Assembly (NCBI RefSeq): GCF_050753385.1
Contig: NZ_JBLZFZ010000015.1
Coordinates: 62,001 to 126,000 of the forward strand
DNA from: Pantanalinema rosaneae
Lineage (GTDB): Bacteria; Cyanobacteriota; Cyanobacteriia; Leptolyngbyales; Leptolyngbyaceae
Length of the DNA: 64,000 bases
Direction: 5' to 3'
Shown piece by piece: positions 8,885-16,697 of the stretch. A program made the position numbers and the translations under genes. How positions within the stretch are numbered: position 1 is the first letter of the stretch; each line of letters opens with the position of its first letter. Under the pieces are notes generated by a model that searched no databases, had not been told where the DNA came from, and saw only the letters and a program-made list of their open reading frames with translations.

Positions 8885-9703
8885 ATGGAATTCCCCCTTG
8901 GACGACAATTTTTTTATCAAGAGGTTCATCAACCGGATGAGCAAATTTGCTTAGAAAAAGCCGCACTTTATCTAGCTCTAGAAGAGTATCCCAGCCTGGA
9001 TGTGGATGACTATCTAAACGCGATCGACACGATGGCAATGGAAGTCCTGGAGCGGCTACCCAGCGAACCCTATCCCCTCAAAATTATTCAAACCATTAAC
9101 GGCTATTTGTATGATGACCTCGGTTATCAAGGCAATACAGATAACTATTATGATCCACGTAATAGTTTCTTAAATGATGTGATCGATCGCCGCACTGGCA
9201 TTCCCATTAGCTTATCGCTGCTTTATCTGGCGATCGCCCGCCGGATTGATTTTCCCATGGTCGGCATTGGTATGCCCGGACATTTTTTAATCCGTCCGAC
9301 TGTGCAAGAAATGGAGGTCTTTGTTGATCCATTCAATCAAGGTGAAGTTCTCTTTCTCGAAGATTGTCAGGAGCGCTTGAACCAGGTATTTCGCCAATCG
9401 GTAGAACTCCGACCCGCCTTTTTTCAACCCGTCAGTTCCCGGCAATTCCTGGTTCGCATGTTGACCAACCTGAAAATGATTTATGTGAATCAGGGCAATC
9501 TCCCCAAAGCCCTCGCCGCGATCGAACGGATTCTCTTGTTATCTCCGCAAGCCCCGATTGAGTTACGCGATCGCGGCATTCTTTACTATCGCCTGAATCG
9601 ACTCACCGAAGCGCGGCAAGACCTGGAAGATTACCTGGCACTGATGCCGACTGCCGACGATGCCTCGGTGATTCGGGAACTGTTAGACGCGATCGAAGAC
9701 TAA
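8885..9703 (+). CDS. SirB1-family transglutaminase-like protein with TPR end
   Basis: 272 aa. Residues about 40-170 match the SirB1/transglutaminase-like family: NDVIDRRTGIPISLSLLYLA followed by MPGHFLIRP, with the conserved H in GMPGHF. The residues after about 190 form TPR-like helices (NQGNLPKALAAIERILLLSP). In other bacteria SirB1-like proteins sit with release-factor methylation genes, but no prmC/prfA is present here. Function is not assigned. It begins 12 bp after the FAD oxidoreductase stop, which suggests an operon. Confidence 0.82.
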   Translation: MEFPLGRQFFYQEVHQPDEQICLEKAALYLALEEYPSLDVDDYLNAIDTMAMEVLERLPSEPYPLKIIQTINGYLYDDLGYQGNTDNYYDPRNSFLNDVIDRRTGIPISLSLLYLAIARRIDFPMVGIGMPGHFLIRPTVQEMEVFVDPFNQGEVLFLEDCQERLNQVFRQSVELRPAFFQPVSSRQFLVRMLTNLKMIYVNQGNLPKALAAIERILLLSPQAPIELRDRGILYYRLNRLTEARQDLEDYLALMPTADDASVIRELLDAIED

Positions 9704-9720
9704 TTCTGGCTGGATCGAAA

Positions 9721-9759
9721 GCCCCTCGCCCGCTCTGGGAGAGGGGTTGGGGTGAGGGC
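9721..9759. repeat. Dispersed GC-rich repeat between convergent genes
   Basis: A 39-bp sequence with imperfect inverted arms (GCCCCTCGCCC against GGGGTGAGGGC) around CTCTGGGAGAGGGGTTGG. This type of repeat is common between genes in cyanobacteria and many other bacteria. Its position between two convergent genes suggests it also acts as a bidirectional terminator-like hairpin. Confidence 0.55.
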
Positions 9760-9794
9760 GGTTTGAGTTGTGTCGGTCAATCAACTAACCCCGG

Positions 9795-10256
9795 TCACTG
9801 CTGACTTAAATAAACCGCCTCAGCCACTTGTTTCAAGCGCCGCAGTTGCGCCTGCATATCCTGTTGCGTCCAGGTGGCGGCAAAGGTATCAAACCCAAAC
9901 CGTACCAGGGAATTAGGAATATTAAACTCGAAGCGATTGACTAAACGAGTCTGTTCTAGCTCAGGATTACACTCCCAGCGATCGCGTCCCTGAAAAAAGC
10001 CGTTAAAGCCCCAAACAATCAAGCCCGGTTCCCGCTCAATCACCACACTCTTGAGCGTTGGCTGGAGCAACGGCACCTGGATGACAAACCGACTTTGACT
10101 ACCCAGGTCAGTAGACCACTCACCCCCCACTGGTTCACAGCGCAGTGCCGGATTTAGCCAGCGATGCATTAAAGTTAAATCCGTCAGACACCGCTCCACC
10201 GCGATCGCACTGGCACGAATTTGGATCGATTGCTCAAAGACCCGATAAGACGACAT
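9795..10256 (-). CDS. SRPBCC (START/PYP-like) family protein
   Basis: 153 aa with the helix-grip fold pattern: an N-terminal strand EQSIQIRASAIAVERCLTDL, the conserved HRWLNPALRCEPVGGEW, strands through VIQVPLLQPTLKSVVIEREPGLIVWGF, and a long C-terminal helix (QDMQAQLRRLKQVAEAVYL). Such proteins bind hydrophobic ligands or act as polyketide-cyclase-like enzymes. Nothing in the sequence fixes the ligand. It is transcribed away from cobH, with the promoters of both in the roughly 130-bp gap. Confidence 0.78.
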   Translation of the reverse strand: MSSYRVFEQSIQIRASAIAVERCLTDLTLMHRWLNPALRCEPVGGEWSTDLGSQSRFVIQVPLLQPTLKSVVIEREPGLIVWGFNGFFQGRDRWECNPELEQTRLVNRFEFNIPNSLVRFGFDTFAATWTQQDMQAQLRRLKQVAEAVYLSQQ

Positions 10257-10384
10257 TCCAATCTTTATCCTGCTCTATCTCTATTGCTTACTCTAGCGAT
10301 GAATCGGTGGTTAATTATATTCTGTTGCTAGGTAGTACAGTTTTTAGAACTGTCGCTGATTTGATTGTGCTGGAAGGAGTCCCG

Positions 10385-11014
10385 ATGGAATGGCATGCTA
10401 CAGATGCCCAAAGCTTGGCAATCATCGATCGCGAAATTGGTGAGCATGCCTTTTCTCCCGCCGAGTATGAAATTGTGCGTCGGGTGATTTATGCAACGGC
10501 TGACTTTGAATACAAATCCCTGATTCGGTTTTCGGAATTGGCACTCCAATCGGGGGCCGCGGCCCTGGCTGCCCGCACCACCGTAGTCGTAGATGTGCCA
10601 ATGGTACAGGTAGGGATTGCTCCCAATATCCAAAACACCTTTGCCAACCCGGTTTATTGCAGCATGGAAGCAATTACCCGCCCCCAAAAGGAGAAAAGTC
10701 GAGCCGCCTGGGGGATTGAAACCCTGGCACGTCGCTATCCCGAAGGCATCTTTGTGGTGGGTCAAGCCCAAACAGCCCTGACCGCGATCGTCGAACTGAT
10801 TGAAGCGGAGGAAATCCGTCCAGCACTCGTGATTGGTACTCCCTCCGGCTTCGTCGGCATGGATGCTGCCAAAGAGCGGCTAGCCGACTCACTCATTCCC
10901 CATATTCGGGTCGAAGGTCGCAAAGGGAGCGCTGTGGTTGCCGCTGCGATCGTCAATGGACTGGTGGATCTGGCATGGCAGGCGTATGGACGGGATCAGA
11001 GTGGTATCGGTTAG
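10385..11014 (+). CDS. cobH: Precorrin-8X methylmutase (cobalamin synthesis)
   Basis: Moves the C-11 methyl group to C-12 to make hydrogenobyrinate or cobyrinate in cobalamin synthesis (CobH/CbiC). I start at the ATG at 10385, preceded by GGAAGGAG at 10372-10379; this gives 209 aa, the family length. The active-site H appears in IDREIGEHAFSPAEYEIVRR; VVVDVPMVQVGI and GTPSGFVGMDAAKERL are the other conserved blocks. No other cobalamin gene is in the window. It ends 3 bp before the convergent stop of the next gene. Confidence 0.9.
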   Translation: MEWHATDAQSLAIIDREIGEHAFSPAEYEIVRRVIYATADFEYKSLIRFSELALQSGAAALAARTTVVVDVPMVQVGIAPNIQNTFANPVYCSMEAITRPQKEKSRAAWGIETLARRYPEGIFVVGQAQTALTAIVELIEAEEIRPALVIGTPSGFVGMDAAKERLADSLIPHIRVEGRKGSAVVAAAIVNGLVDLAWQAYGRDQSGIG

Positions 11015-11017
11015 ACC

Positions 11018-12040
11018 TTACCAATCGATCGTGGGTTTCCGCCGCGAGGTCGAGCGCCGCCGAGAACGACTAGATGCAGGAGTAGAGCGCCGAGAATAGC
11101 CCGGATCACGATCGTTGCGGTAGTTATCCCTCTCCCAGTCATCCGCCGCATCATTCCGGCGATCGACAGCCTCATAGTCCACGTTCCGTGGGTTAGTTGG
11201 GCGACGACGACTCGATCGCCGTTCGGCGGGATAGGGTTCCCGGACATTCCCATCGGAGTAAGAATCAGAGTAATCCTCTGAGGGCGTTGGGCGTTGGGAC
11301 GATCGTCGCGATGGAGCACGATCGTTGTATCCAGTCCGGGGCGTTCGCTTCGAGGTGCGGCGGGGTTCTTCAGGATAATCTGCCTCTGACTGACTGCGTG
11401 CCCGTAACCGCCGACTCACATCCACAAAGGCATCCCGTTGCAGGTAAGGGTAATCACTCACCCAAATCTTGTTATTCGGAATGTAGATGTCCGACGTTCG
11501 CATAATCCGACTGAGGTCGCTGCGGCTCGACAACACCAGCATCTCGGCTGGATCACCAATGTCGATCGCTTCATAATTCCGCTTTAGGGGAACTCGCAGG
11601 CGGGTCGCAAACCCCGTATCGTCACCAACCTCAAGGTTCAGACAGCGTTCGCGATTCTCGACAATCACCAGATCCCCACGGGGGTTGACTGTCTCTTCCT
11701 GCCCAATCAGTTCTTCTGTGATAAAGACATCCAGCACTTCCCCGCGCCAAAAGCCCGTATAGTTATATTTGCGATACTCCAGATTCCGCAGACTTGCCCA
11801 CAGAATCGGTGCCCAGAGCCAATACAGACCCACGGCAATCCCAGCAAACAGGAGAAGGAACTCAAACCCTTCCCCTAGAAATAGCACCCGAGTTAACAAA
11901 ACTGCAAACATGCCAACAACCGAAATCAGCAGGCGGCGCAGAAAATCCGGCAGTTTACCCCAGAAGTACATATACTGAGCGCCCGTTGCCACAGGCGGAA
12001 TCAGCGTCTCGAAGGTCTTGCGGGTCAGCGGAATTAGCAT
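11018..12040 (-). CDS. Cyanobacterial membrane protein with long Arg/Ser-rich tail
   Basis: 340 aa from the ATG at 12040; an in-frame upstream start at 12070 adds ten residues. Two hydrophobic helices at about residues 35-80 (LLISVVGMFAVLLTRVLFLG, FEFLLLFAGIAVGLYWLW) are followed by a soluble domain (residues 90-210) containing FWRGEVLDVFITEE and EMLVLSSRSDLSRIMRTSD. The last 120 residues are a low-complexity, Arg/Ser/Asp-rich tail that is probably disordered. Homologues in cyanobacteria are often labelled phosphate permease, which nothing here supports. The function is unknown. Confidence 0.7.
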   Translation of the reverse strand: MLIPLTRKTFETLIPPVATGAQYMYFWGKLPDFLRRLLISVVGMFAVLLTRVLFLGEGFEFLLLFAGIAVGLYWLWAPILWASLRNLEYRKYNYTGFWRGEVLDVFITEELIGQEETVNPRGDLVIVENRERCLNLEVGDDTGFATRLRVPLKRNYEAIDIGDPAEMLVLSSRSDLSRIMRTSDIYIPNNKIWVSDYPYLQRDAFVDVSRRLRARSQSEADYPEEPRRTSKRTPRTGYNDRAPSRRSSQRPTPSEDYSDSYSDGNVREPYPAERRSSRRRPTNPRNVDYEAVDRRNDAADDWERDNYRNDRDPGYSRRSTPASSRSRRRSTSRRKPTIDW

Positions 12041-12299
12041 AAGCAACAGACTCACAGTAGCAGGGCACAAAATGGTTGCCCTAACTGTTACGAGCCTAGC
12101 ATCTGTTCCACTCGGTTGAAAGCTAGAAGACCCTGATCAGACGGTAATTCAACCCAGTTTTGCGATAGTTAAATCGGGAATTGAGTCGATCCCCGTTGAT
12201 CCACGGATGAACGCCCATTTAACTTCAACTAAAGCAAATCTAAAATTGAGTAGAATACTGATGGTTTTTAGGCGAAAGATCTAGCATTATAAAAATACA

Positions 12300-12434
12300 T
12301 CTGAGGAACGCACTCGGAAGAGCTAAACAACTAGGGGGCAACTACGTTCGTTTAGTTTTTTCGGCTAGGAAAGCGTCCTTACAGGTAGACTGCCTGATCC
12401 TGGGGGCTTATAAGGGTCAGGCGATTTTCTTTTT
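12300..12434 (+). ncRNA. Candidate small RNA in a gene-free gap
   Basis: A 549-bp gap between two minus-strand genes contains a plus-strand terminator at 12392-12435, although no plus-strand gene lies upstream. Before it come a TATAAA hexamer at about 12287-12292 and a second hairpin, CTAAAC with GTTTAG (about 12322-12354), followed by six T. Together these suggest a plus-strand RNA of about 135 nt. I could not match it to 6S, tmRNA, Yfr or a known riboswitch. The start is a guess. Confidence 0.25.
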
Positions 12435-12435
12435 A
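12392..12435 (+). terminator. Plus-strand terminator hairpin
   Basis: A ten-bp stem with one G-T pair is formed by GCCTGATCCT (12392-12401) and AGGGTCAGGC (12413-12422). The T-rich tract GATTTTCTTTTT follows. No protein gene on this strand explains it. Confidence 0.6.
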
Positions 12436-12471
12436 AACCCATGTTGTCCATGTCCAGGGGACAGATCGCCA

Positions 12472-12517
12472 AAAAATGCCCCCGATCGCCGTGACCCATT
12501 AGACCAGCGATCGGGGG
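12472..12517 (-). terminator. Terminator of the DUF3352 gene
   Basis: An 11-bp perfect inverted repeat (CCCCCGATCGC at 12479-12489, GCGATCGGGGG at 12507-12517) is followed, in minus-strand reading, by CATTTTTTGG. It lies 73 bp after the minus-strand stop at 12590. The stem arms carry most of a HIP1 octamer. Confidence 0.7.
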
Positions 12518-12589
12518 ATGATCATTATCTAGCCAAAACCAGGGGCAGTCTTAGCGTCAGTTGCTTGTCTCCCCTGGTATGACATGCAG

Positions 12590-14230
12590 TTATTTGTTCG
12601 CAGGCTTGAGGGCAAGTAATAGCTCTAGTTCACCCGTTGTTTTATCGGGTTGGCTGGAGGTCATCCCAACGCCACGAATCGAGTTTAAGACTGCCATTGT
12701 TTCAGGCGGAATGGCAGAGGATTGGCTGGCAAGCACTGTGCCCTTCATCAGATTCATGGTTCTATCCATATCCAGGTAGAAGTAACCGAGATTTTGTTTG
12801 GGTAGAGAACCAGTGACGGTCTTGAAGCTATCACTACTATCCAGAGCTTGACTGGGTTTGTTTGCCACCATGTCTACTAGAGCACCGCCGATCGCCACAA
12901 ATACCGTATCGTTATCCAACCAACCATGTCCGACTAAGGCTCCTGCTCCAGGGGCAGTCCATTCCGTCACCGACTTACCCTGCACATCGCGTTGCCCCAC
13001 AGTTACCCCTTGGGCTTGCACCAACTCATCGAGCTTTTTAAAGGTGTTTTCGGCGGTCTTGCGATCGCTGGTGTCAAACATCATGACTCCACCAAAGCCA
13101 ACCTGTGCCAGTAGCCCCTGATTTGAGGGAACCATGCCAATCCCGAACTCACCATCCATCCAGCCAAAGACATCCTTATCCAAATCCAGATTGACCATAC
13201 CAGCCCCCATCCGCATTTGATCCAGGACTTGCTTACCTTCGGGGGTTGCATTGATTTGCTCGGTTGCCTGCGACCATACCTGACTAATGCCTGCCCCACT
13301 CACCAAGGCAAAGGTTTCGGTCGGAAACAGGGATACCACCGTACCGGGAGCCGGTTTATAGGTAATGGTTTTCGCATTCTGATTCAGATTCGCCAACGCT
13401 TTCAAGCGAATTCCACTATCATCAATACCTACACCAGCTACTACAGACTTCACCTGCTTGACTTGCTCTAAGGTGGCAGGCGGCAACTGTCCAGCTTCGG
13501 GATTATTTGCTATCAACTCTTGAATGGCATTGCCATAGTCCAGCAAGTACAGGGTCGCGACGGGATTTTGTACCCCAATATTTTTTGTCAACGCTGCTTT
13601 GGCGTCTGGCTTGGAGGCTAGAGACGGTCCACCTTTAGAGGTGTCGATCGCCTTTTCAACAAGCCGCTTTTCCCCCGCCATCACCAGGAAATCCTGTAGC
13701 ACCGCCGCATAGGTGGGGGAGCCTTTTTCAGCACTGGTAAATTGCGTGATTTCTACACCTTTATAATCACTCTTGGTGCTTTTTACCCCCCCCTGACTTT
13801 CCATTTTCTTAGCAAAGTTCAGGGCAGCGACTTTATCTTTAATCCCAACCACAATCAGCGCATCTGGCTCATCATTTTTGGTCTGAGGATCTTCTGGAAG
13901 CACAGCAATCATGACATTGCCAATCCAGGGTTTCAAATCTTTTTCGTAATCCAGTTTGGACTCCTGCAACATCTCTTTTTGCAGATCTTGTAGCCCTTGA
14001 TTGACTAACTTTTGGGCTTCCGGTGTACCGAATTGTCTCAGTTTTGCCCAGGAGTTTTCATTCGTTGAAATGAAGGCTGCCATGTAGGCTTTATCTGGCA
14101 CCACTTCTGCACTGGCCAGAGGATTGCCAATATCTTTAGAGGGACTTTTGAGATATAAGTAAGCGGCAACACCACCGGCAGCAATGACAGCAGCACCAAC
14201 GATCGGAAGTAGAAATTTCTTTCCAGCCAT
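12590..14230 (-). CDS. DUF3352 domain protein, membrane anchored
   Basis: 546 aa from the ATG at 14230 (MAGKKFLLPIVGAAVIAAGG), which has a GAGG ribosome site 12 bp upstream; the longer open frame to 14335 is untranslated leader. One N-terminal hydrophobic helix (residues 5-25) anchors a large soluble part probably outside the membrane. Blocks such as AYMAAFISTNENSWAKLRQFGTP, LVVGIKDKVAALNFAKKMESQGG and FYLDMDRTMNLMKG are characteristic of cyanobacterial DUF3352 proteins. Their biochemical role is not known. It is flanked by its own terminator. Confidence 0.8.
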   Translation of the reverse strand: MAGKKFLLPIVGAAVIAAGGVAAYLYLKSPSKDIGNPLASAEVVPDKAYMAAFISTNENSWAKLRQFGTPEAQKLVNQGLQDLQKEMLQESKLDYEKDLKPWIGNVMIAVLPEDPQTKNDEPDALIVVGIKDKVAALNFAKKMESQGGVKSTKSDYKGVEITQFTSAEKGSPTYAAVLQDFLVMAGEKRLVEKAIDTSKGGPSLASKPDAKAALTKNIGVQNPVATLYLLDYGNAIQELIANNPEAGQLPPATLEQVKQVKSVVAGVGIDDSGIRLKALANLNQNAKTITYKPAPGTVVSLFPTETFALVSGAGISQVWSQATEQINATPEGKQVLDQMRMGAGMVNLDLDKDVFGWMDGEFGIGMVPSNQGLLAQVGFGGVMMFDTSDRKTAENTFKKLDELVQAQGVTVGQRDVQGKSVTEWTAPGAGALVGHGWLDNDTVFVAIGGALVDMVANKPSQALDSSDSFKTVTGSLPKQNLGYFYLDMDRTMNLMKGTVLASQSSAIPPETMAVLNSIRGVGMTSSQPDKTTGELELLLALKPANK

Positions 14231-14677
14231 TTTTATATTCCTCGGAGAGCAAGTGAAGGGATCTAGGTCAGCAAACTGAGTAAAGTACGGGTGGCAATCT
14301 GACCTAAGCAGGCAAGATGCCCATACCACAGGCAATGAAACTAATTGGTCTGATTATGCTGTGTCTGACTAATAATGCTGTCAAAAGCTGCATTAGGCAC
14401 AAAAATTTAATCAAGTCTCAGGTACAGCATTCCCTATAGTCTTTATGATCAAACATTCACACTTTATGCATTATTAACCTATAAGCTTCGCTCAAAGTCT
14501 TGATGGGTAGGGGATTTGGGTAGTTCTGGGACAGCCAAAATTAGGCGGCTGACTGCATCTATGTCATAGAAACAGGATCATTGGCGACCTTTCCGGAGAA
14601 AGCCCAAAGACGACACCCGGCGATCGCCTTAAATCACAGACGATCGCCGGGTGTTACTTCAATTTGCAGGATAGCGA
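14231..14677. other. Intergenic region between DUF3352 and MIF-like genes
   Basis: 447 bp without a gene. It holds the promoter of the DUF3352 gene (AT-rich part near 14380-14480, not resolved to hexamers) and the terminator-like palindrome at 14613-14654. Confidence 0.4.
14613..14654 (-). terminator. Long perfect hairpin after the MIF-like gene
   Basis: A 14-bp perfect inverted repeat (ACACCCGGCGATCG at 14613-14626, CGATCGCCGGGTGT at 14641-14654) has a 14-nt loop and lies 23 bp beyond the minus-strand stop at 14678. The following minus-strand bases are only moderately T-rich, so termination by the hairpin is inferred. HIP1-type GGCGATCGCC sits in each arm. Confidence 0.6.
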
Positions 14678-15031
14678 TTAACCAAAGGTTGAGCCGTTCC
14701 AGCCCCACATTGCCCCTTTCGCGTCAGCAAATTCGATATAAATCCGATTCGTTGGCACTGCGATCGCGGCACTAATCTGCTGGCAAAAGTCCTGGCTCAT
14801 GGCTTGCGTTTGGGTCGGACTCATACTCCCCACACTTTTGACTTCGACATAGCACACAGGATCAAACGTTCCGGCAAAAGTCATGCTGACCCCTGGTTCA
14901 AAAGCCGTCATCACGTAGGATTCTGGTTTACCCGTATGCTTCGCTAGACTAGCCGATAAGTTTTTGAGCAGCGTTTCTACCTGAGCCTGTTCTGGTTGGG
15001 CGATCGAGGTCTGCACTTTAATCAATGGCAT
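14678..15031 (-). CDS. Tautomerase / MIF-like protein
   Basis: 117 aa of the macrophage-migration-inhibitory-factor family. The catalytic Pro directly follows the initiator Met (MPLIKVQTSIAQ). Family blocks VMTAFEPGVSMTFAGTFDP, CYVEVKSVGSMSP and IYIEFADAKGAMWGWNGSTFG cover the full length. MIF-type proteins act as phenylpyruvate or dopachrome tautomerases; the physiological substrate in cyanobacteria is unknown. It starts 6 bp after the flavin reductase stop, so the two form an operon, with the hairpin at 14613 ending it. Confidence 0.9.
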   Translation of the reverse strand: MPLIKVQTSIAQPEQAQVETLLKNLSASLAKHTGKPESYVMTAFEPGVSMTFAGTFDPVCYVEVKSVGSMSPTQTQAMSQDFCQQISAAIAVPTNRIYIEFADAKGAMWGWNGSTFG

Positions 15032-15037
15032 CGTCGC

Positions 15038-15568
15038 TTAGCCTCCATATTGCCAACCCGTAGATTCCAACAGGAGCGGATTCCCGTCTCGATGTACCCC
15101 TGCCGCAATCACTTCGCCGACAAAGACGGTGTGATCTCCCTGCGGAACCGAGCCAACTACCCGGCATTCCACATAACCCAGCGTATCTGAAATAATCGGG
15201 CAGCCCGTTTCACCCACGTAAAACTCAACATCCTCAAACTTATTACCAACTCGGCGTTGCGGCTTAAAGAACTTTTGAGCTAGTTCTTTTTGACCTTCCT
15301 CTAAAAAGCTGAGGGCAAACACTCCACTGGCTTGGATCATGGCATGGGATTTGGAGTCCTGCTTGACGCAGTTCACAACCAGGGGAGGGGTAAACGACGC
15401 TTGCATTACCCAACTTGCGGTAAAGCCATTCACCTCTTCCCCGTCTTTGACTCCACAAATGTAAAGCCCATGAGGAATTTTGCGCAGTATGGTTTTTTTC
15501 GCTTGTTCGTCCAGCAAGGGTTTCACCACCTGATACTTACTACTCTGTTCAGTGTATAGCAATCCCAT
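15038..15568 (-). CDS. Flavin reductase-like FMN-binding protein
   Basis: 176 aa with the flavin-reductase-like FMN-binding barrel. The conserved blocks are PHGLYICGVKDGEEVNGFTASWVMQASF, PPLVVNCVKQDSKSHAMI and FALSFLEEGQKELAQKFF. The same fold forms the C-terminal module of cyanobacterial flavodiiron proteins, but this one is stand-alone and lacks the metallo-lactamase and flavodoxin parts. It likely reduces flavin with NAD(P)H or uses bound FMN. It is the first gene of a two-gene unit with the MIF-like tautomerase. Confidence 0.85.
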   Translation of the reverse strand: MGLLYTEQSSKYQVVKPLLDEQAKKTILRKIPHGLYICGVKDGEEVNGFTASWVMQASFTPPLVVNCVKQDSKSHAMIQASGVFALSFLEEGQKELAQKFFKPQRRVGNKFEDVEFYVGETGCPIISDTLGYVECRVVGSVPQGDHTVFVGEVIAAGVHRDGNPLLLESTGWQYGG

Positions 15569-15670
15569 TGAGAGTTGAGCGCGATCGATCGAACAGGACG
15601 ATGCGTACCTAAGAAAGCCAGTAGAATAAATTTAAAATTGCCCTATATGTGAGCAGCAGGAGAAATACTC

Positions 15671-15976
15671 ATGCAACCGATGCGCCAAGGTGATGTGATT
15701 CTGCTACCAGTAGCCCAGTTAGGTATAGAGACCGGGAACGCGCCGCTGCCGCATTTAACCCTGGCAGAAGGAGAGGTCACCGGGCACAGGCATCAGATTA
15801 GTGCAGGCAATGCCGAGTTATATGAACGGGATGGCACGTTGTATCTAAAGGTGTTATCTGCAACAGCCACCTTAACCCACGAAGAACACCAGCCGATCGT
15901 TATCCCTCAAGGGACTTGGACAGTTCGGATCCAGCGAGAGTATGAACCAGAAGGCTGGCGCTCTGTAGTTGACTAG
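15671..15976 (+). CDS. Conserved 101-aa protein, partner type of DUF6745 proteins
   Basis: Starts MQPMRQGDVILLPVAQLG with AGGAGA about 8 bp before the ATG. The core, LTLAEGEVTGHRHQISAGNAELYERDGTLYLKVLSATATLTHEEHQPIVIP (residues about 28-78), is rich in His and conserved in form. From memory, small proteins with this QGDV...GEVTGHxH pattern are often encoded next to DUF6745 proteins in other bacteria. A DUF6745 protein lies about 7 kb downstream here (22804). The His-rich barrel suggests metal binding, but no function is proven. Confidence 0.7.
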   Translation: MQPMRQGDVILLPVAQLGIETGNAPLPHLTLAEGEVTGHRHQISAGNAELYERDGTLYLKVLSATATLTHEEHQPIVIPQGTWTVRIQREYEPEGWRSVVD

Positions 15977-16018
15977 CCCTTCACTGACCATTCTTACCTC
16001 CTATATACAGCCCGTCTT

Positions 16019-16184
16019 AGAGGATATTTTAAAAGTATCAAAGTGATTACACTTGCCCGCTTTTCTGGTATACCCGTAGGGCTTTAAGCCCCTAATTCTG
16101 GGGGACTTTGAATCCGGTTCCCCCCAGAATTGGGGGGCTAGGGGGGCAGTTCAGGTAACAATTTTGACTTTTCAAACACCCTCT
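16019..16184. repeat. MITE-like element with imperfect terminal inverted repeats
   Basis: A 166-bp gene-free unit. Its left end (16019-16050) and the reverse complement of its right end (16155-16184) match at 24 of 30 positions with one 2-nt gap. Inside lies a GC-rich double palindrome with CCCCCAGAATTGGGGG-type arms, which recurs at 50784-50852 without the ends. No transposase gene is inside. Confidence 0.5.
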
Positions 16185-16697
16185 TAAATCATTTATGAGC
16201 TAGGGAAAGCGTTGTGAGTGGGTTGTTCTGCAAAAAATCTCTCACAATTCCAATAGGATTGCTATATACAGTTAAGAGTACCGATAGAGGCGGGCTTCTG
16301 CTGATAGAACCTCTGTTAGCAGCACTGATTCATACGGATAAAGTTAAATCCAGGGTTATCCGGTAGCACCCCTAAAACCGTTGTAATCGTGTAATAGCCA
16401 GATTCAGTTAGCCTGGGTGATGATTACAATAATTCTCCAAATACAGTATTTCAACTGCCATAAAATTTGGTAGTCACTACAAAATTGAGGGCACTCTAAA
16501 CCAGGATGCCGTTAAGGATGACGGTTACCTTCCTGATGTCAGCACAGGCAGACAATACAACCTGCTTTGTTTCGATCGCCGCTGATTGAATAGAGATTGC
16601 ACCACCAGGATCAACAACCAACCGCGATCAGCCAACCCATGAGTTGAACAGGTTGGGATTTATTGTCTTGCATGAGCAACGAATTTCTATAGGATTT
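16185..16697. promoter_or_regulatory. Leader region of the signalling cluster
   Basis: 513 bp upstream of the PP2C phosphatase gene with no supported coding sequence. The frame is open from a TTG at 16644, but the ATG at 16698 is preferred. The promoter is not resolved; AT-rich stretches near 16430-16490 are the likeliest place. Confidence 0.3.

Noticed and set aside
12340..12380. PreQ1-riboswitch-like AAAAAACTAA tail on the minus strand
   Set aside because: The GGTTCTAGC-type stem and loop needed for preQ1-I is missing and no queuosine gene lies downstream.
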